This document shows positions 1 through 7,631 of a DNA stretch of 64,000 nt, one piece after another (within the stretch, counting starts at the first letter, position 1; each line of letters opens with the position of its first letter). The stretch comes from Phycisphaeraceae bacterium (lineage in GTDB: Bacteria; Planctomycetota; Phycisphaerae; Phycisphaerales; SM1A02). The stretch is from positions 1,240,001 to 1,304,000 of the forward strand of contig CP054178.1 in NCBI GenBank assembly GCA_015709595.1, in the 5' to 3' direction. The position numbers were made by a program, and so were the translations under genes. Under the pieces are notes generated by a model. It made no database searches. It saw only the letters and a list, made by a program, of their open reading frames with translations, and was not told where the DNA came from.

Positions 1-818
1 TCGCCGCGACGGTGAACCGCGAACACGCGGACATCGGCTTCGCCCAGGATCCCGACGCCGATCGGCTGGCGATCATCGACGAAACAGGCCGCTACATCGG
101 CGAGGAGTACACGCTGGCGCTGTGCGCCAGGCGCGTACTGGAGCGATTCGCAGCTGACCCCTCCTTCGCCCACGGCTCCGGCGAGGGAGCGGTGGATGAT
201 TCGAAACACGTCCTGGTTCTCGCCGCCAACATGTCCACCAGCCGCATGATCGACGACATCGCGGCGTCCTTCCCCGGTCTGCACGTGAGCGTGCTGCGCA
301 CCGCTGTTGGAGAGGCGAACGTGGTCGCCGCGATGAAGCCGCACGGCGACCGGGCCGTGCTGGGGGGCGAAGGCAACGGCGGCGTCATCGTGCCCCGCGT
401 CTGCTGGGTGCGCGATTCACTCTCGAGCATGGCGCTGGTGCTGGACCTGCTGGCGGGGTGCGGCGGCAAGGAGAATGGCGGCGCTGGCGTCAGCGGCGCT
501 GGCGTCCCGCCTGTGTCCTCCCTCACCCTGTCATCCATCGTCGCCTCGCTGCCGCGCTACGAGATGATCAAGCGCAAGTTCGATCTGGCGTCCGTGGGCG
601 GCTCGGCGGCTGTCGGCCCGGCGCTGACCCGCGTGCGCGAGGCGTTTCACGGCGAGCGGTTCAACGACACGGACGGCGTGCGCCTCGACTTCGACGACGG
701 CTGGATCCACCTGCGCCCGAGCAACACGGAGCCGATCATCCGCCTGATCGCGGAGGCGACCACACACGCGCGCGCCGAGGAGTTGATCGAATCCGTGCGC
801 GCCGCCGCGCATCTGTGA
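1..818 (+). CDS. Phosphohexomutase (phosphoglucosamine/phosphomannomutase family), 3' part
   Basis: This is the last ~270 residues of an alpha-D-phosphohexomutase, a cytoplasmic enzyme that moves phosphate between the C1 and C6 positions of a hexose for envelope sugar synthesis. The frame is open to the left edge (codons start at base 3), so the start and the catalytic phosphoserine lie outside the window. Seen directly: the Mg-binding loop DPDADR (bases 48-65), a sugar-binding loop GGEGNGG (363-383) in place of the GExSGH of typical GlmM, and the C-terminal phosphate-binding loop RPSNTEP. A Gly/Val-rich stretch at about bases 460-530 looks like an in-frame insertion carrying a hairpin repeat (495-515) that also occurs between genes. 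The substrate (glucosamine, mannose or glucose phosphate) cannot be decided from this part. Confidence 0.88.
   Translation, partial: AATVNREHADIGFAQDPDADRLAIIDETGRYIGEEYTLALCARRVLERFAADPSFAHGSGEGAVDDSKHVLVLAANMSTSRMIDDIAASFPGLHVSVLRTAVGEANVVAAMKPHGDRAVLGGEGNGGVIVPRVCWVRDSLSSMALVLDLLAGCGGKENGGAGVSGAGVPPVSSLTLSSIVASLPRYEMIKRKFDLASVGGSAAVGPALTRVREAFHGERFNDTDGVRLDFDDGWIHLRPSNTEPIIRLIAEATTHARAEELIESVRAAAHL
495..515. repeat. CAGGCG-type hairpin repeat inside the phosphohexomutase gene
   Basis: Core GGCGTCCCGCCTGTG, almost the same as the intergenic hairpin at 2871-2892. It lies within the coding frame and encodes part of a Gly/Val/Pro-rich segment just before the conserved SLPRYEMIKRKF region. Confidence 0.6.
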
Positions 819-881
819 CCGGGTTGAGCGGCCGCCGCGTTCATGACGGAAGGCCGCGTCTGCGTTGTTCACCTGCGTTGT

Positions 882-1754
882 TCACCCCAGCGCCCGCAGC
901 CGCACCGCCGACATCGTCACCTCTTCCGCCGTCGGGGGATCAGCCAGATCGATCGACACCACCGCCGCCTGTTCGTGGTCGCTGTTGAGGCGGATGACCT
1001 GCCCGCCTCGCATCTCGCAGCCGGTTTCAACGTGCTCGTGGCCCAGCAGAAAGAGCCGCACATTCCACGCTTTCGCGAGCGTCGTCACCTGCTCCGGGGT
1101 CTGCCCGCGACCCCAGGTCATCAGGTACGCGCTGCCGGTGTTCGTCGCGTAGTCGGCATCGGTCAGTTCACGATCGAGGATGCCGACATCGAATCGGTCG
1201 AGCATTCTCGCCGCGGGGATTGAATGGGCGCAGAGCACGCCCGAATCGCTCCGCACCGCGAGCGGCAGGGCGCGGATGAAACCGCCGATCGCCTGCGCCA
1301 CATCCTCCCAGCGGCTGTCGAAGACGTATTCCAGCCCCGCGTTGAACAGATCCACGCTGTTGCCCGCGCCCTTGCTGACGCCCTTGCCGGTCATCTGCGA
1401 AAGTTCGTGGTTGGCCAGCACGGGGTGAACCTGGCCGGGGCGGCCCAGCACCAGGTCCGCGACGCGCAGGAGCATGCGGTGCGAAAGATCGACGCCGTTG
1501 ATCAGGTGCTCGCCGTGGATGAGTTCGTGCAGCACGACGTGGTGATCGGCGTCGTGTTCGAGCCGCGCCAGCCGCAGAATGATGCCCAGATGCACCGGGT
1601 TGTCATGCAGGTCGCCAGTGGCCAGCAGCCGCCCGCGGGCGGGCAGCCGCACGCACGAGCCGCGCCGCAGCGGGCTGTGCCGCAGCGCGGCGGCGGCGCG
1701 GGCGAGCAGGTCGATCGCCGCGTCGGCGTCGCGCATGTCCAGGGCGGAGATCAC
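882..1754 (-). CDS. Calcineurin-like metallophosphoesterase
   Basis: A cytoplasmic protein of about 290 residues with the layout of the calcineurin-like phosphoesterase fold: GDLHDN near residue 47 (metal-binding GDxH motif), LANHE in place of GNHE in the middle, and GHEH near the C-terminus. The usual second motif GDxxDR is not recognisable; at its place is a stretch beginning HELIHGEH. The start is chosen at GTG 1754 because it overlaps the holB stop codon as GTGA, which suggests translational coupling; ATG 1736 is the alternative. The substrate is unknown, and a Ser/Thr phosphatase, nucleotide phosphatase or nuclease role are all possible. Confidence 0.75.
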   Translation of the reverse strand: MISALDMRDADAAIDLLARAAAALRHSPLRRGSCVRLPARGRLLATGDLHDNPVHLGIILRLARLEHDADHHVVLHELIHGEHLINGVDLSHRMLLRVADLVLGRPGQVHPVLANHELSQMTGKGVSKGAGNSVDLFNAGLEYVFDSRWEDVAQAIGGFIRALPLAVRSDSGVLCAHSIPAARMLDRFDVGILDRELTDADYATNTGSAYLMTWGRGQTPEQVTTLAKAWNVRLFLLGHEHVETGCEMRGGQVIRLNSDHEQAAVVSIDLADPPTAEEVTMSAVRLRALG

Positions 1755-2845
1755 GCCACGGCCCCGACATCCGCCGGGTCGGCCCATCGCGCGGCCAGCG
1801 CCTCGAAGACCATCTTCAGGTTGACGTTGGCGTTGAGCGCGCGATCGGCGTCGCGCACCAGGTCAATCACGCGCAGCCAGTGGTCGGGCGGCTCGCCGTG
1901 GTCGAGCGCCGCGTGCAGCCCCTGGCGGGCATGGAACGCCAGCAGCATGAACACACGCTCTGCGCCGGACTTGTTGGCGGCGTCCTTGCTGGGGTTCTCG
2001 TGCTTCTGCTTCTTCACCCACGCGGTGGCGTAGGCATCCACGAAGCCCGCCAGCATTTCGCCCGCGTCCGACGGGAAGCTCCCGCGATCAAGTTCGCGCA
2101 GTACGGGCGAGAGCGTGCTCCACCACTCGAACAGGCCGTCCTCCACCGCCAGCGTGACCAGCCCGGGCGAGCCGTCGGCGAAGCGTTCCAGCCATGCGCG
2201 ATGGTCGGCGTTCACCGCAAGGCCGGCGCGCTCGAACCACGTCCGCATCGCGACGGGATCGAGCGGGGAAAACGCCACGCGCTGGCAGCGGCTGCGGATG
2301 GTGGGCAGCAGATCGCTCTCCTGCGTGGTGAGCAGGATGATGTACGTGCCGGGCGGCGGCTCCTCCAGAGTCTTCAGCAGCGCGTTCTGACCGTACTGAT
2401 CGAGCAGTTCCGCCTCCTCGATGATGAACACCTTGCCGCGTCCCATCCGCGCGGTGGAGAAGGCCCGCGAAGGCACGTGCGTCTCGCCCACGAATCCGCC
2501 GATCATGAACTCGCGCAGCACATCGAAGGGGATGTTCGTGAGTTTTCGGCTTCTCACCTCGCTGTTCGATGAGAACAGCGCCAGTTCCTTGCGGATGATG
2601 TGCAGGTCGGGATGGGCGTCGCGCGCCACGAGCTGGGCGACGCGGCCTTCGGGATCGGAGCGGAGATGCCCGTCCGCATCCGACCGCGCGTCGGGGTCGA
2701 GCAGGATCGCGGCGAAGGCGCGGGCGGTGGTGAACTTTCCCACGCCGCGCGGGCCGTGGAAGATCCACGCGTGATGCACGCGCCCGCTGTCCAACGCGCT
2801 TTGCAGCGTGCGAATGGCGTGAGGTTGGCCGAGGATTCGGTCCAT
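1751..2845 (-). CDS. holB: DNA polymerase III delta' subunit (clamp loader)
   Basis: A 364-residue AAA+ clamp-loader subunit that helps load the sliding clamp during replication. It has the N-terminal region typical of DnaX/HolB proteins, a P-loop-like GPRGVGKFTT near residue 24, an acidic Walker-B-like segment VFIIEEAELL, and the TIRSRCQR sensor/SRC motif. The zinc-binding cysteines of DnaX are absent, which favours delta' over gamma/tau. The start is ATG 2845 rather than an upstream one because the sequence before it is a hairpin repeat and because a TACAGT box lies 6 bases before this ATG. Its 3' end overlaps the phosphoesterase start. dnaE lies just upstream on the same strand, so two replisome subunits are adjacent. 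Confidence 0.9.
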   Translation of the reverse strand: MDRILGQPHAIRTLQSALDSGRVHHAWIFHGPRGVGKFTTARAFAAILLDPDARSDADGHLRSDPEGRVAQLVARDAHPDLHIIRKELALFSSNSEVRSRKLTNIPFDVLREFMIGGFVGETHVPSRAFSTARMGRGKVFIIEEAELLDQYGQNALLKTLEEPPPGTYIILLTTQESDLLPTIRSRCQRVAFSPLDPVAMRTWFERAGLAVNADHRAWLERFADGSPGLVTLAVEDGLFEWWSTLSPVLRELDRGSFPSDAGEMLAGFVDAYATAWVKKQKHENPSKDAANKSGAERVFMLLAFHARQGLHAALDHGEPPDHWLRVIDLVRDADRALNANVNLKMVFEALAARWADPADVGAVA

Positions 2846-2851
2846 GCGGCA

Positions 2852-2857
2852 ACTGTA
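2852..2857 (-). promoter_or_regulatory. -10-like box TACAGT before holB
   Basis: TACAGT on the minus strand ends 6 bases before the holB ATG. One of nine such boxes in the window at 5-11 bases from a start codon, consistent with leaderless or near-leaderless transcription. Confidence 0.45.
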
Positions 2858-2870
2858 GGGAGAGTCCAGC

Positions 2871-2924
2871 GGCACAGGCGTCCCGCCTGTGACAGAGAGC
2901 GGTGGCGCGGGCAGGGACGCCCGC
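2871..2924. repeat. Two adjacent intergenic hairpin repeats between dnaE and holB
   Basis: First hairpin: CACAGGCG, 3-base loop, CGCCTGTG, within 2871-2892. Second: GCGGGC (2907-2912) and GCCCGC (2919-2924). The first belongs to the family also seen at 495-515 and 7556-7574. It has no U-tract, so it is not a typical intrinsic terminator. Confidence 0.7.
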
Positions 2925-2938
2925 TCCACTGCATGCAC

Positions 2939-5900
2939 TCAGTACCGATCAATCGAAGCGCAGACTTCGCCGGTGCCGCTCGCCGCGGCGCCGTTGCTTC
3001 GTCCGTTGCCGTTGAGCGCGTATCCGTTGCGCCGCGTCGCATTCCCACCGCCTCGCGGGGGCAGGTATGACGCCGCCGCGCCGCCTCGATAGCGGACACG
3101 CTCGCGGCCCAGCAGCTGCTCCAGCCGCGCGGTGAGGGTGGATGACGGCGACACGCGCAGCATCGACGGGCGCAGCGTGACTCGCTTTCGGTCCACGTGC
3201 AGGTGAATCAGCACTTCGGCGGCTCGTCCGCCCGATCCGCCGATCGACGCCGCGTCCATCAGCGCCTCGCGCAGCGCCTCCAGCGTCGGTTCCATCGCCT
3301 CCGGGGAACGTCTTTCGGCGTCCACGTCCAGTTCGATGGCGGTCGCCAGCTGCTCCGCCGCGGCCTCCACCGGCACCACGCGGTCGACCACCAGCCCCGG
3401 CTCGGCCCGCTTGCGATCGACGCGCCCGATCAGGAACACCACGGCGTCCGCCTGCAGCAATGGAGCGAACTTGGCGTAGGCGTCGCTGAACACCACGCCC
3501 TCGATGGTCGCGGTGCGATCCTGCAGCCCGACCCATGCCATGCGCGCCCCCGCGTTCTGGCCCGACTTCACCACCGTCTGCTTGAGGCGGGTGAGCAGCC
3601 CGCCCACCACCACCGGCGTGTCGGCGGGCAGGGAAGCCAGCTCCGCCGCGCTGTGCGAACCGAACGCCTCCAGCACGCGGCGGTGCATGTCCAGCGGGTG
3701 GCCCGAGGCGTGGAAGCCCAGCACGTCCTTCTCGAACTGGAGCGCCTCGGCGGGCGACCACGGCTTCACGCTGCGCAGGGCGGCGGGCTTCACCTCCACC
3801 TCGGCGGGCGGAGCGAAGGCGTCGAAGAACGTGGACTGGCCATGCTTGCGGTCCACCGCCCGCTGCTGGCCGGATCGCATGGCGTCCTCGATGGAGGCGA
3901 CCAGGGCGGCCCGTGCGTCTCGCCCATGCACCGAGTCGAACGCGCCGCACTTGATGAGCGCCTCGATGGTGGCCTTGTTCACGCCGCGCAGGTCCACGCG
4001 CTCGCAGAAATCGAAGAGCGAGGCGTAGGGTCCGTTCGCCTCGCGCTCGCCGATGATCGAGCGGATCGCCGCGTTCCCGGCCCCCTTGATGGCCCGCAGG
4101 CCGAAGCGAACGTGCCCGTGCAGATGGTCGCGCGGCTCATCCGGCCCGAAGACCACGGTGAAATCCGCCGCCGACAGGTTGATGTCGGGCGGCAGCACCT
4201 CCACCCCCACGTGCGGCCTTTCGGGCGTGTGATCGGGGAAGTACGTGCGGCGGCAGTCGTCCAGATACGGGGCCCAGTCCTCCACCTTGCGGGCCTGGCT
4301 CTCATAGGTGAGCACGGCCGCCATGTACTGGTTGGGGAAGTACGTCTTCAGGTACGCCGTCTGGTAGGCGATGATGGCGTAGCCGGTGGAGTGGCTCTTG
4401 TTGAAGCCGTAGCCGGCGAACTTGAGGATCAGATCGAAGAGGTCATCGGCGTCCTTCTTCGAGAGTCCCTTCTCGCGCGCGCCCTCGATGAACCTGGGGC
4501 GCACCGCGTCGATGTCCTTCTGCTTCTTCTTGCTGATGGCCTTGATGAGCGAGTACGCCGCGCGCAGGGGAATGCCGCCCAGCGCGTGGACGATCTGCAT
4601 CACCTGCTCCTGGTAGACCATGATGCCGTAGGTTTCGCCGGTGTATCGCTCGACGATCTCGTGCATCGCGGGCACCGGCTCGCGCCCGTGCTTGCGGTGG
4701 TTGTACTGGGGGATCAGGTCCATCGGACCGGGGCGGAAGAGCGCGTTGGCGGCGATCAGATCCTCCAGCCGGTCGGGCTTCATGTCGACCAGCAGGTTGC
4801 GCATGCCGCCGGACTCGAACTGGAACACACCCGAGGTGTCGCCCCGGCGGAACAGCTCGAAGACGCGCTGATCATCGAAGGTGAGCCGGTCGAGGTCGAG
4901 AGGGTGGGGGAAGGGGGCATCAAGGGACCGAGGCATCAAGGGATCAAGGGTGCGAGGGTCCAACGCACGGTGCTTCACGTGCCTTGATGCCTCCGTGCCT
5001 TGATGCCTCGATGCCTCAATGCCTTGATCCCTTTCTTTCCCCACCGCGCGCCAGATCGCCTCTTCCGGCAGCGTTTCGCGGATGATCCGCTTGGCCCGCT
5101 CGATCGTCGAGATCGTGCGCAGTCCGAGGAAGTCCATCTTGAGCAGACCGACTTTCTCGCACGTCGGCCCGTCCCACTGCGTCACGGCCTCCTCGCCGCC
5201 AGAAACTCGGCAGAGGGGCACGATGGTGTCCAGCGGCTGCGTGGCGATGACCACCCCCGCCGCGTGAACCCCGGCGTGGCGGGCGTGATCCTCCAGCGCG
5301 CGGGCATGGTCGATGACCTGGCGCACGCGCGGCTCCTGGACCGCCTCGCGCAGGTTCGGCTCCTTCTCCAGCGCCTCCTCGAGCGTGATGTTGAGTTCGT
5401 CCGGCACCAGGTTGGCCAGCCGCTGGCCCTCGTCGGGCGTGAAGCCCATGACGCGGGCCACGTCCTTGATCGCGGCGCGGGCCTTGAGCCGCCCAAAGGT
5501 GATGATCTGCGCCACGTGGCCGTATTTCTGGCGGACATAGTTGATCACGTCCTGTCGACCATCCTGGCACAGGTCGATATCGATGTCGGGGTACTCGGTT
5601 CGGTCCGGGTCGGTGAACCGCTCGAAGAGCAGACCATACCGCACCGGGCAGGCGTTGGAGAGCCCCAGCACGTAGCCGACCATGGTGCCCACGCCCGAGC
5701 CGCGCGCGTTGGCGGGAATGCCCCGCTGCCGCGCCCAGTTGACGAAATCCCAGACGATCAGGAAGTATGCCGAGATGAGCTTGTCGGCGAGGATGGTGAG
5801 TTCGCGGTCCAGCCGTTCGCGTATCTCGGGCGTGACGCCGTTAGCGCCGTAGCGCCAGATCGCCCCCGCCTCGGCGAGCAGGCGCAGCGCCAGGTCGCAG

Positions 5901-7048
5901 CGCCGCTTGAGTTCATCGCGCGACTCGCCGTCGCGTTCGGCGTCGTAGGGTTCCAGACGGAACTGGGCGCAGAAAGCGTTGTACCACTCGTTGGAGCCGA
6001 CGGGGTGATCACAGGCGAAGGCGCGGATGATGGTGGCGATGTCGGGGCCGGAAAGCCCCTCACTCCCGACCCCGCTCCCGGGGGAAGAGGGCGGAGGTGC
6101 GAGGGGAGCGGCGCCGGTCGTCAGAAGGTCGGAGACGATTTTCACCACCGGAGCGTGGTTGGCTCCGAACGCCAGATCGACGTTGCAGCGATCCGCGATG
6201 CGCCCAGCGTTGTCCACCGCCTCGGGCAGGTCGGCGAAGAGCTCCGCCATCTGTTCGGGGGACTTGACGTACAGCGCGGCGGGATACCTGATCCGATCCG
6301 TCTCGGACTTCATCTTCTGCATCGAAATGCAGCAGAGCGTGTCGTGCGTGTCCCAGTCATCCGCCTTGAGGAAGTGGGCGTCGTTGTCGCACACCAGCGG
6401 CAGGTTCAGCTCCCGCGCCAGCCGCACCAAGTGCGGATTGATGCGCTCCTGCTCGGGCACGTCGTTCCGCTGCAGCTCGATGAAGAATCGCGGCTCGCCC
6501 CGTTCGTTCACGCCGAACGTCGCCGCGTGCCAGCGGGCCTCCTCCACCGCCTGCTGCCAGTGCTCGCCGCGGCCCGTCTGCTCGTACTGCAGCAGCCAGT
6601 GCGCGATGGACGAACCGAGGTGGCCGTTGATGGCGATCAGCCCGTCGGCCCGCTCGGCGAGCGTGGACTTGTCCATGCGCGGCTTGTAGTAGAACCCCTG
6701 CAGGAACGCATCGGATGAGAGCCGCAGCAGGTTGCCCCAACCGGTCAGATTCTCGGCCAGAAGCACCAGGTGGAAGCCGCCGTCGGCGATGCCCGTGGGC
6801 GATCGGTCGCGCCGGTCGCCCGGCGCCACGTACGCCTCGATGCCGAGGATCGGTTTGACGCCCGCGGCCCTGGCCCGCGTGTAAAACTCGATCGCGCCGT
6901 GCAGGTTGCCGTGATCGGTCACGGCGACCGCGTCCATGCCCAGATTCTTCACGCGCTCGACGAGAGCATCAATGCGGTTGCCGCCATCGAGCAGCGAGTA
7001 CTCGCTGTGCAGGTGCAGGTGAACGAAACGGGGCCGACCTGATGACAT
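2939..7048 (-). CDS. dnaE: DNA polymerase III alpha subunit
   Basis: The replicative polymerase catalytic subunit, 1369 residues. Domains in order: an N-terminal PHP domain with intact-looking metal motifs (FVHLHLHSEYSLLDG near residue 8, VTDHGNLHG, later NDAH); the Pol III palm with PDIDID near residue 485 and KMDFLGL near 636 holding the three catalytic aspartates; fingers with GYGFNKSHSTGYA near 885; helix-hairpin-helix near 960-1000; and an OB fold near 1150-1230. It is longer than the usual ~1160-1200 residues of DnaE1, partly through two low-complexity insertions at about residues 319-331 and 671-714 that coincide with dispersed DNA repeats. ATG 7048 is chosen because the conserved PHP start follows at once. 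DnaE-type is favoured over PolC because PHP is N-terminal and no DEDD exonuclease is inserted. Confidence 0.97.
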   Translation of the reverse strand: MSSGRPRFVHLHLHSEYSLLDGGNRIDALVERVKNLGMDAVAVTDHGNLHGAIEFYTRARAAGVKPILGIEAYVAPGDRRDRSPTGIADGGFHLVLLAENLTGWGNLLRLSSDAFLQGFYYKPRMDKSTLAERADGLIAINGHLGSSIAHWLLQYEQTGRGEHWQQAVEEARWHAATFGVNERGEPRFFIELQRNDVPEQERINPHLVRLARELNLPLVCDNDAHFLKADDWDTHDTLCCISMQKMKSETDRIRYPAALYVKSPEQMAELFADLPEAVDNAGRIADRCNVDLAFGANHAPVVKIVSDLLTTGAAPLAPPPSSPGSGVGSEGLSGPDIATIIRAFACDHPVGSNEWYNAFCAQFRLEPYDAERDGESRDELKRRCDLALRLLAEAGAIWRYGANGVTPEIRERLDRELTILADKLISAYFLIVWDFVNWARQRGIPANARGSGVGTMVGYVLGLSNACPVRYGLLFERFTDPDRTEYPDIDIDLCQDGRQDVINYVRQKYGHVAQIITFGRLKARAAIKDVARVMGFTPDEGQRLANLVPDELNITLEEALEKEPNLREAVQEPRVRQVIDHARALEDHARHAGVHAAGVVIATQPLDTIVPLCRVSGGEEAVTQWDGPTCEKVGLLKMDFLGLRTISTIERAKRIIRETLPEEAIWRAVGKERDQGIEASRHQGTEASRHVKHRALDPRTLDPLMPRSLDAPFPHPLDLDRLTFDDQRVFELFRRGDTSGVFQFESGGMRNLLVDMKPDRLEDLIAANALFRPGPMDLIPQYNHRKHGREPVPAMHEIVERYTGETYGIMVYQEQVMQIVHALGGIPLRAAYSLIKAISKKKQKDIDAVRPRFIEGAREKGLSKKDADDLFDLILKFAGYGFNKSHSTGYAIIAYQTAYLKTYFPNQYMAAVLTYESQARKVEDWAPYLDDCRRTYFPDHTPERPHVGVEVLPPDINLSAADFTVVFGPDEPRDHLHGHVRFGLRAIKGAGNAAIRSIIGEREANGPYASLFDFCERVDLRGVNKATIEALIKCGAFDSVHGRDARAALVASIEDAMRSGQQRAVDRKHGQSTFFDAFAPPAEVEVKPAALRSVKPWSPAEALQFEKDVLGFHASGHPLDMHRRVLEAFGSHSAAELASLPADTPVVVGGLLTRLKQTVVKSGQNAGARMAWVGLQDRTATIEGVVFSDAYAKFAPLLQADAVVFLIGRVDRKRAEPGLVVDRVVPVEAAAEQLATAIELDVDAERRSPEAMEPTLEALREALMDAASIGGSGGRAAEVLIHLHVDRKRVTLRPSMLRVSPSSTLTARLEQLLGRERVRYRGGAAASYLPPRGGGNATRRNGYALNGNGRSNGAAASGTGEVCASIDRY
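4915..5033. repeat. Tandem and inverted GCATCAAGG repeat inside dnaE
   Basis: Several degenerate copies of GGCATCAAGG on one side and of CCTTGATGCC on the other form an imperfect inverted array. It is read in frame in dnaE and encodes Arg/His/Leu/Pro-rich sequence between the KMDFLGL motif and the DTSGVFQFES motif. Confidence 0.75.
6055..6092 (-). repeat. CCCTCTTCCC...TCGGG..TGAGGG repeat inside dnaE
   Basis: On the coding strand this reads CCCTCTTCCCCCGGGA, then GCGGGGTCGGGAGTGAGGG. The intergenic copy at 10015-10048 has the same order of blocks: CCCTCTTCCCGCTGGAAGAG, then GGTCGGGATGAGGG. Here it codes a Pro/Ser/Gly-rich linker between the PHP and polymerase parts of DnaE. Confidence 0.7.
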
Positions 7049-7237
7049 GGCGTCCGTGCCTGAGTGAAAGAATACTGCGCGATCGGTGCGTGACGTGTGG
7101 GTCGATGCTTCGAGGCCCACGATCGGCATCCAGTCGTCCATTGTACCGTCCGCGCCGCCTCAGCCCGCGCTTCAACAGGTTGTCCACGCCGGTCGGGAGG
7201 TTCTCGACCGTCGCGATCCCCCGACCGTCGGAGAACG

Positions 7238-7243
7238 TACCAT
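7238..7243 (+). promoter_or_regulatory. -10-like box TACCAT before the 97-residue membrane protein gene
   Basis: TACCAT ends 7 bases before ATG 7251. No Shine-Dalgarno sequence fits in the gap, so a leaderless start is likely. The 7049-7250 spacer also separates this gene from the divergent dnaE. Confidence 0.5.
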
Positions 7244-7250
7244 TCCCGCG

Positions 7251-7544
7251 ATGCACGAGGCCGCCTCTCGAGTCTGGACCTTCCACCGCGCCGGAGCGAG
7301 GCGGTACGTCACGTTCGCGGAGCACCTGCGCCGACAGCCGAACGTCCTCACGCGCCTCCTGCTGATGGCGGCGGCCATCATCATCGCCGTGCCGCTGGCG
7401 ATCCTGGCGATCTTCGTCACCGCGGTGCTGCTGGTGTTCGTGGCGGTGTTTCTGCTCATCCATGCGGTGCGCGGGTGGCTCTCGCGGCTGTGGCCAAGCC
7501 GCGACGGGCGCAGCAACGTGCGCGTCATCCGGCGCGTCGAGTAG
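7251..7544 (+). CDS. Small membrane protein of unknown function
   Basis: A 97-residue protein. The first ~35 residues are polar and basic, followed by a long hydrophobic block of about 40 residues (LLLMAAAIIIAVPLAILAIF and on) that can hold two transmembrane helices or one hairpin, and a short Arg-rich tail. I do not recognise a family. The start is chosen at ATG 7251 because a TACCAT box lies just before it; upstream in-frame codons overlap the divergent dnaE leader. It is followed by a hairpin repeat. Confidence 0.6.
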   Translation: MHEAASRVWTFHRAGARRYVTFAEHLRRQPNVLTRLLLMAAAIIIAVPLAILAIFVTAVLLVFVAVFLLIHAVRGWLSRLWPSRDGRSNVRVIRRVE

Positions 7545-7555
7545 GGCGGGGCGAT

Positions 7556-7574
7556 CGCAGGCGGGACGCCTGCG
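7556..7574. repeat. CAGGCG-type hairpin repeat
   Basis: CGCAGGCG, loop GGA, CGCCTGCG: a perfect 8-base-pair stem between the small membrane protein gene and the converging PDZ gene. Same family as 2871-2892. No U-tract follows. Confidence 0.7.
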
Positions 7575-7631
7575 CCACTGAAGTCTGAGGGTCACTGGCC
7601 GGACGTCATCGCCGCCATGCCGGGGTCAGTT

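Noticed and set aside
4915-5033. CRISPR-like direct repeats
   Set aside because: Units are irregular, too short, partly inverted and inside a coding frame.
3197-6718. Two long + strand open frames opposite dnaE
   Set aside because: They are the antisense of a clear DnaE; composition is Arg/His/Val-rich and no motif is present.
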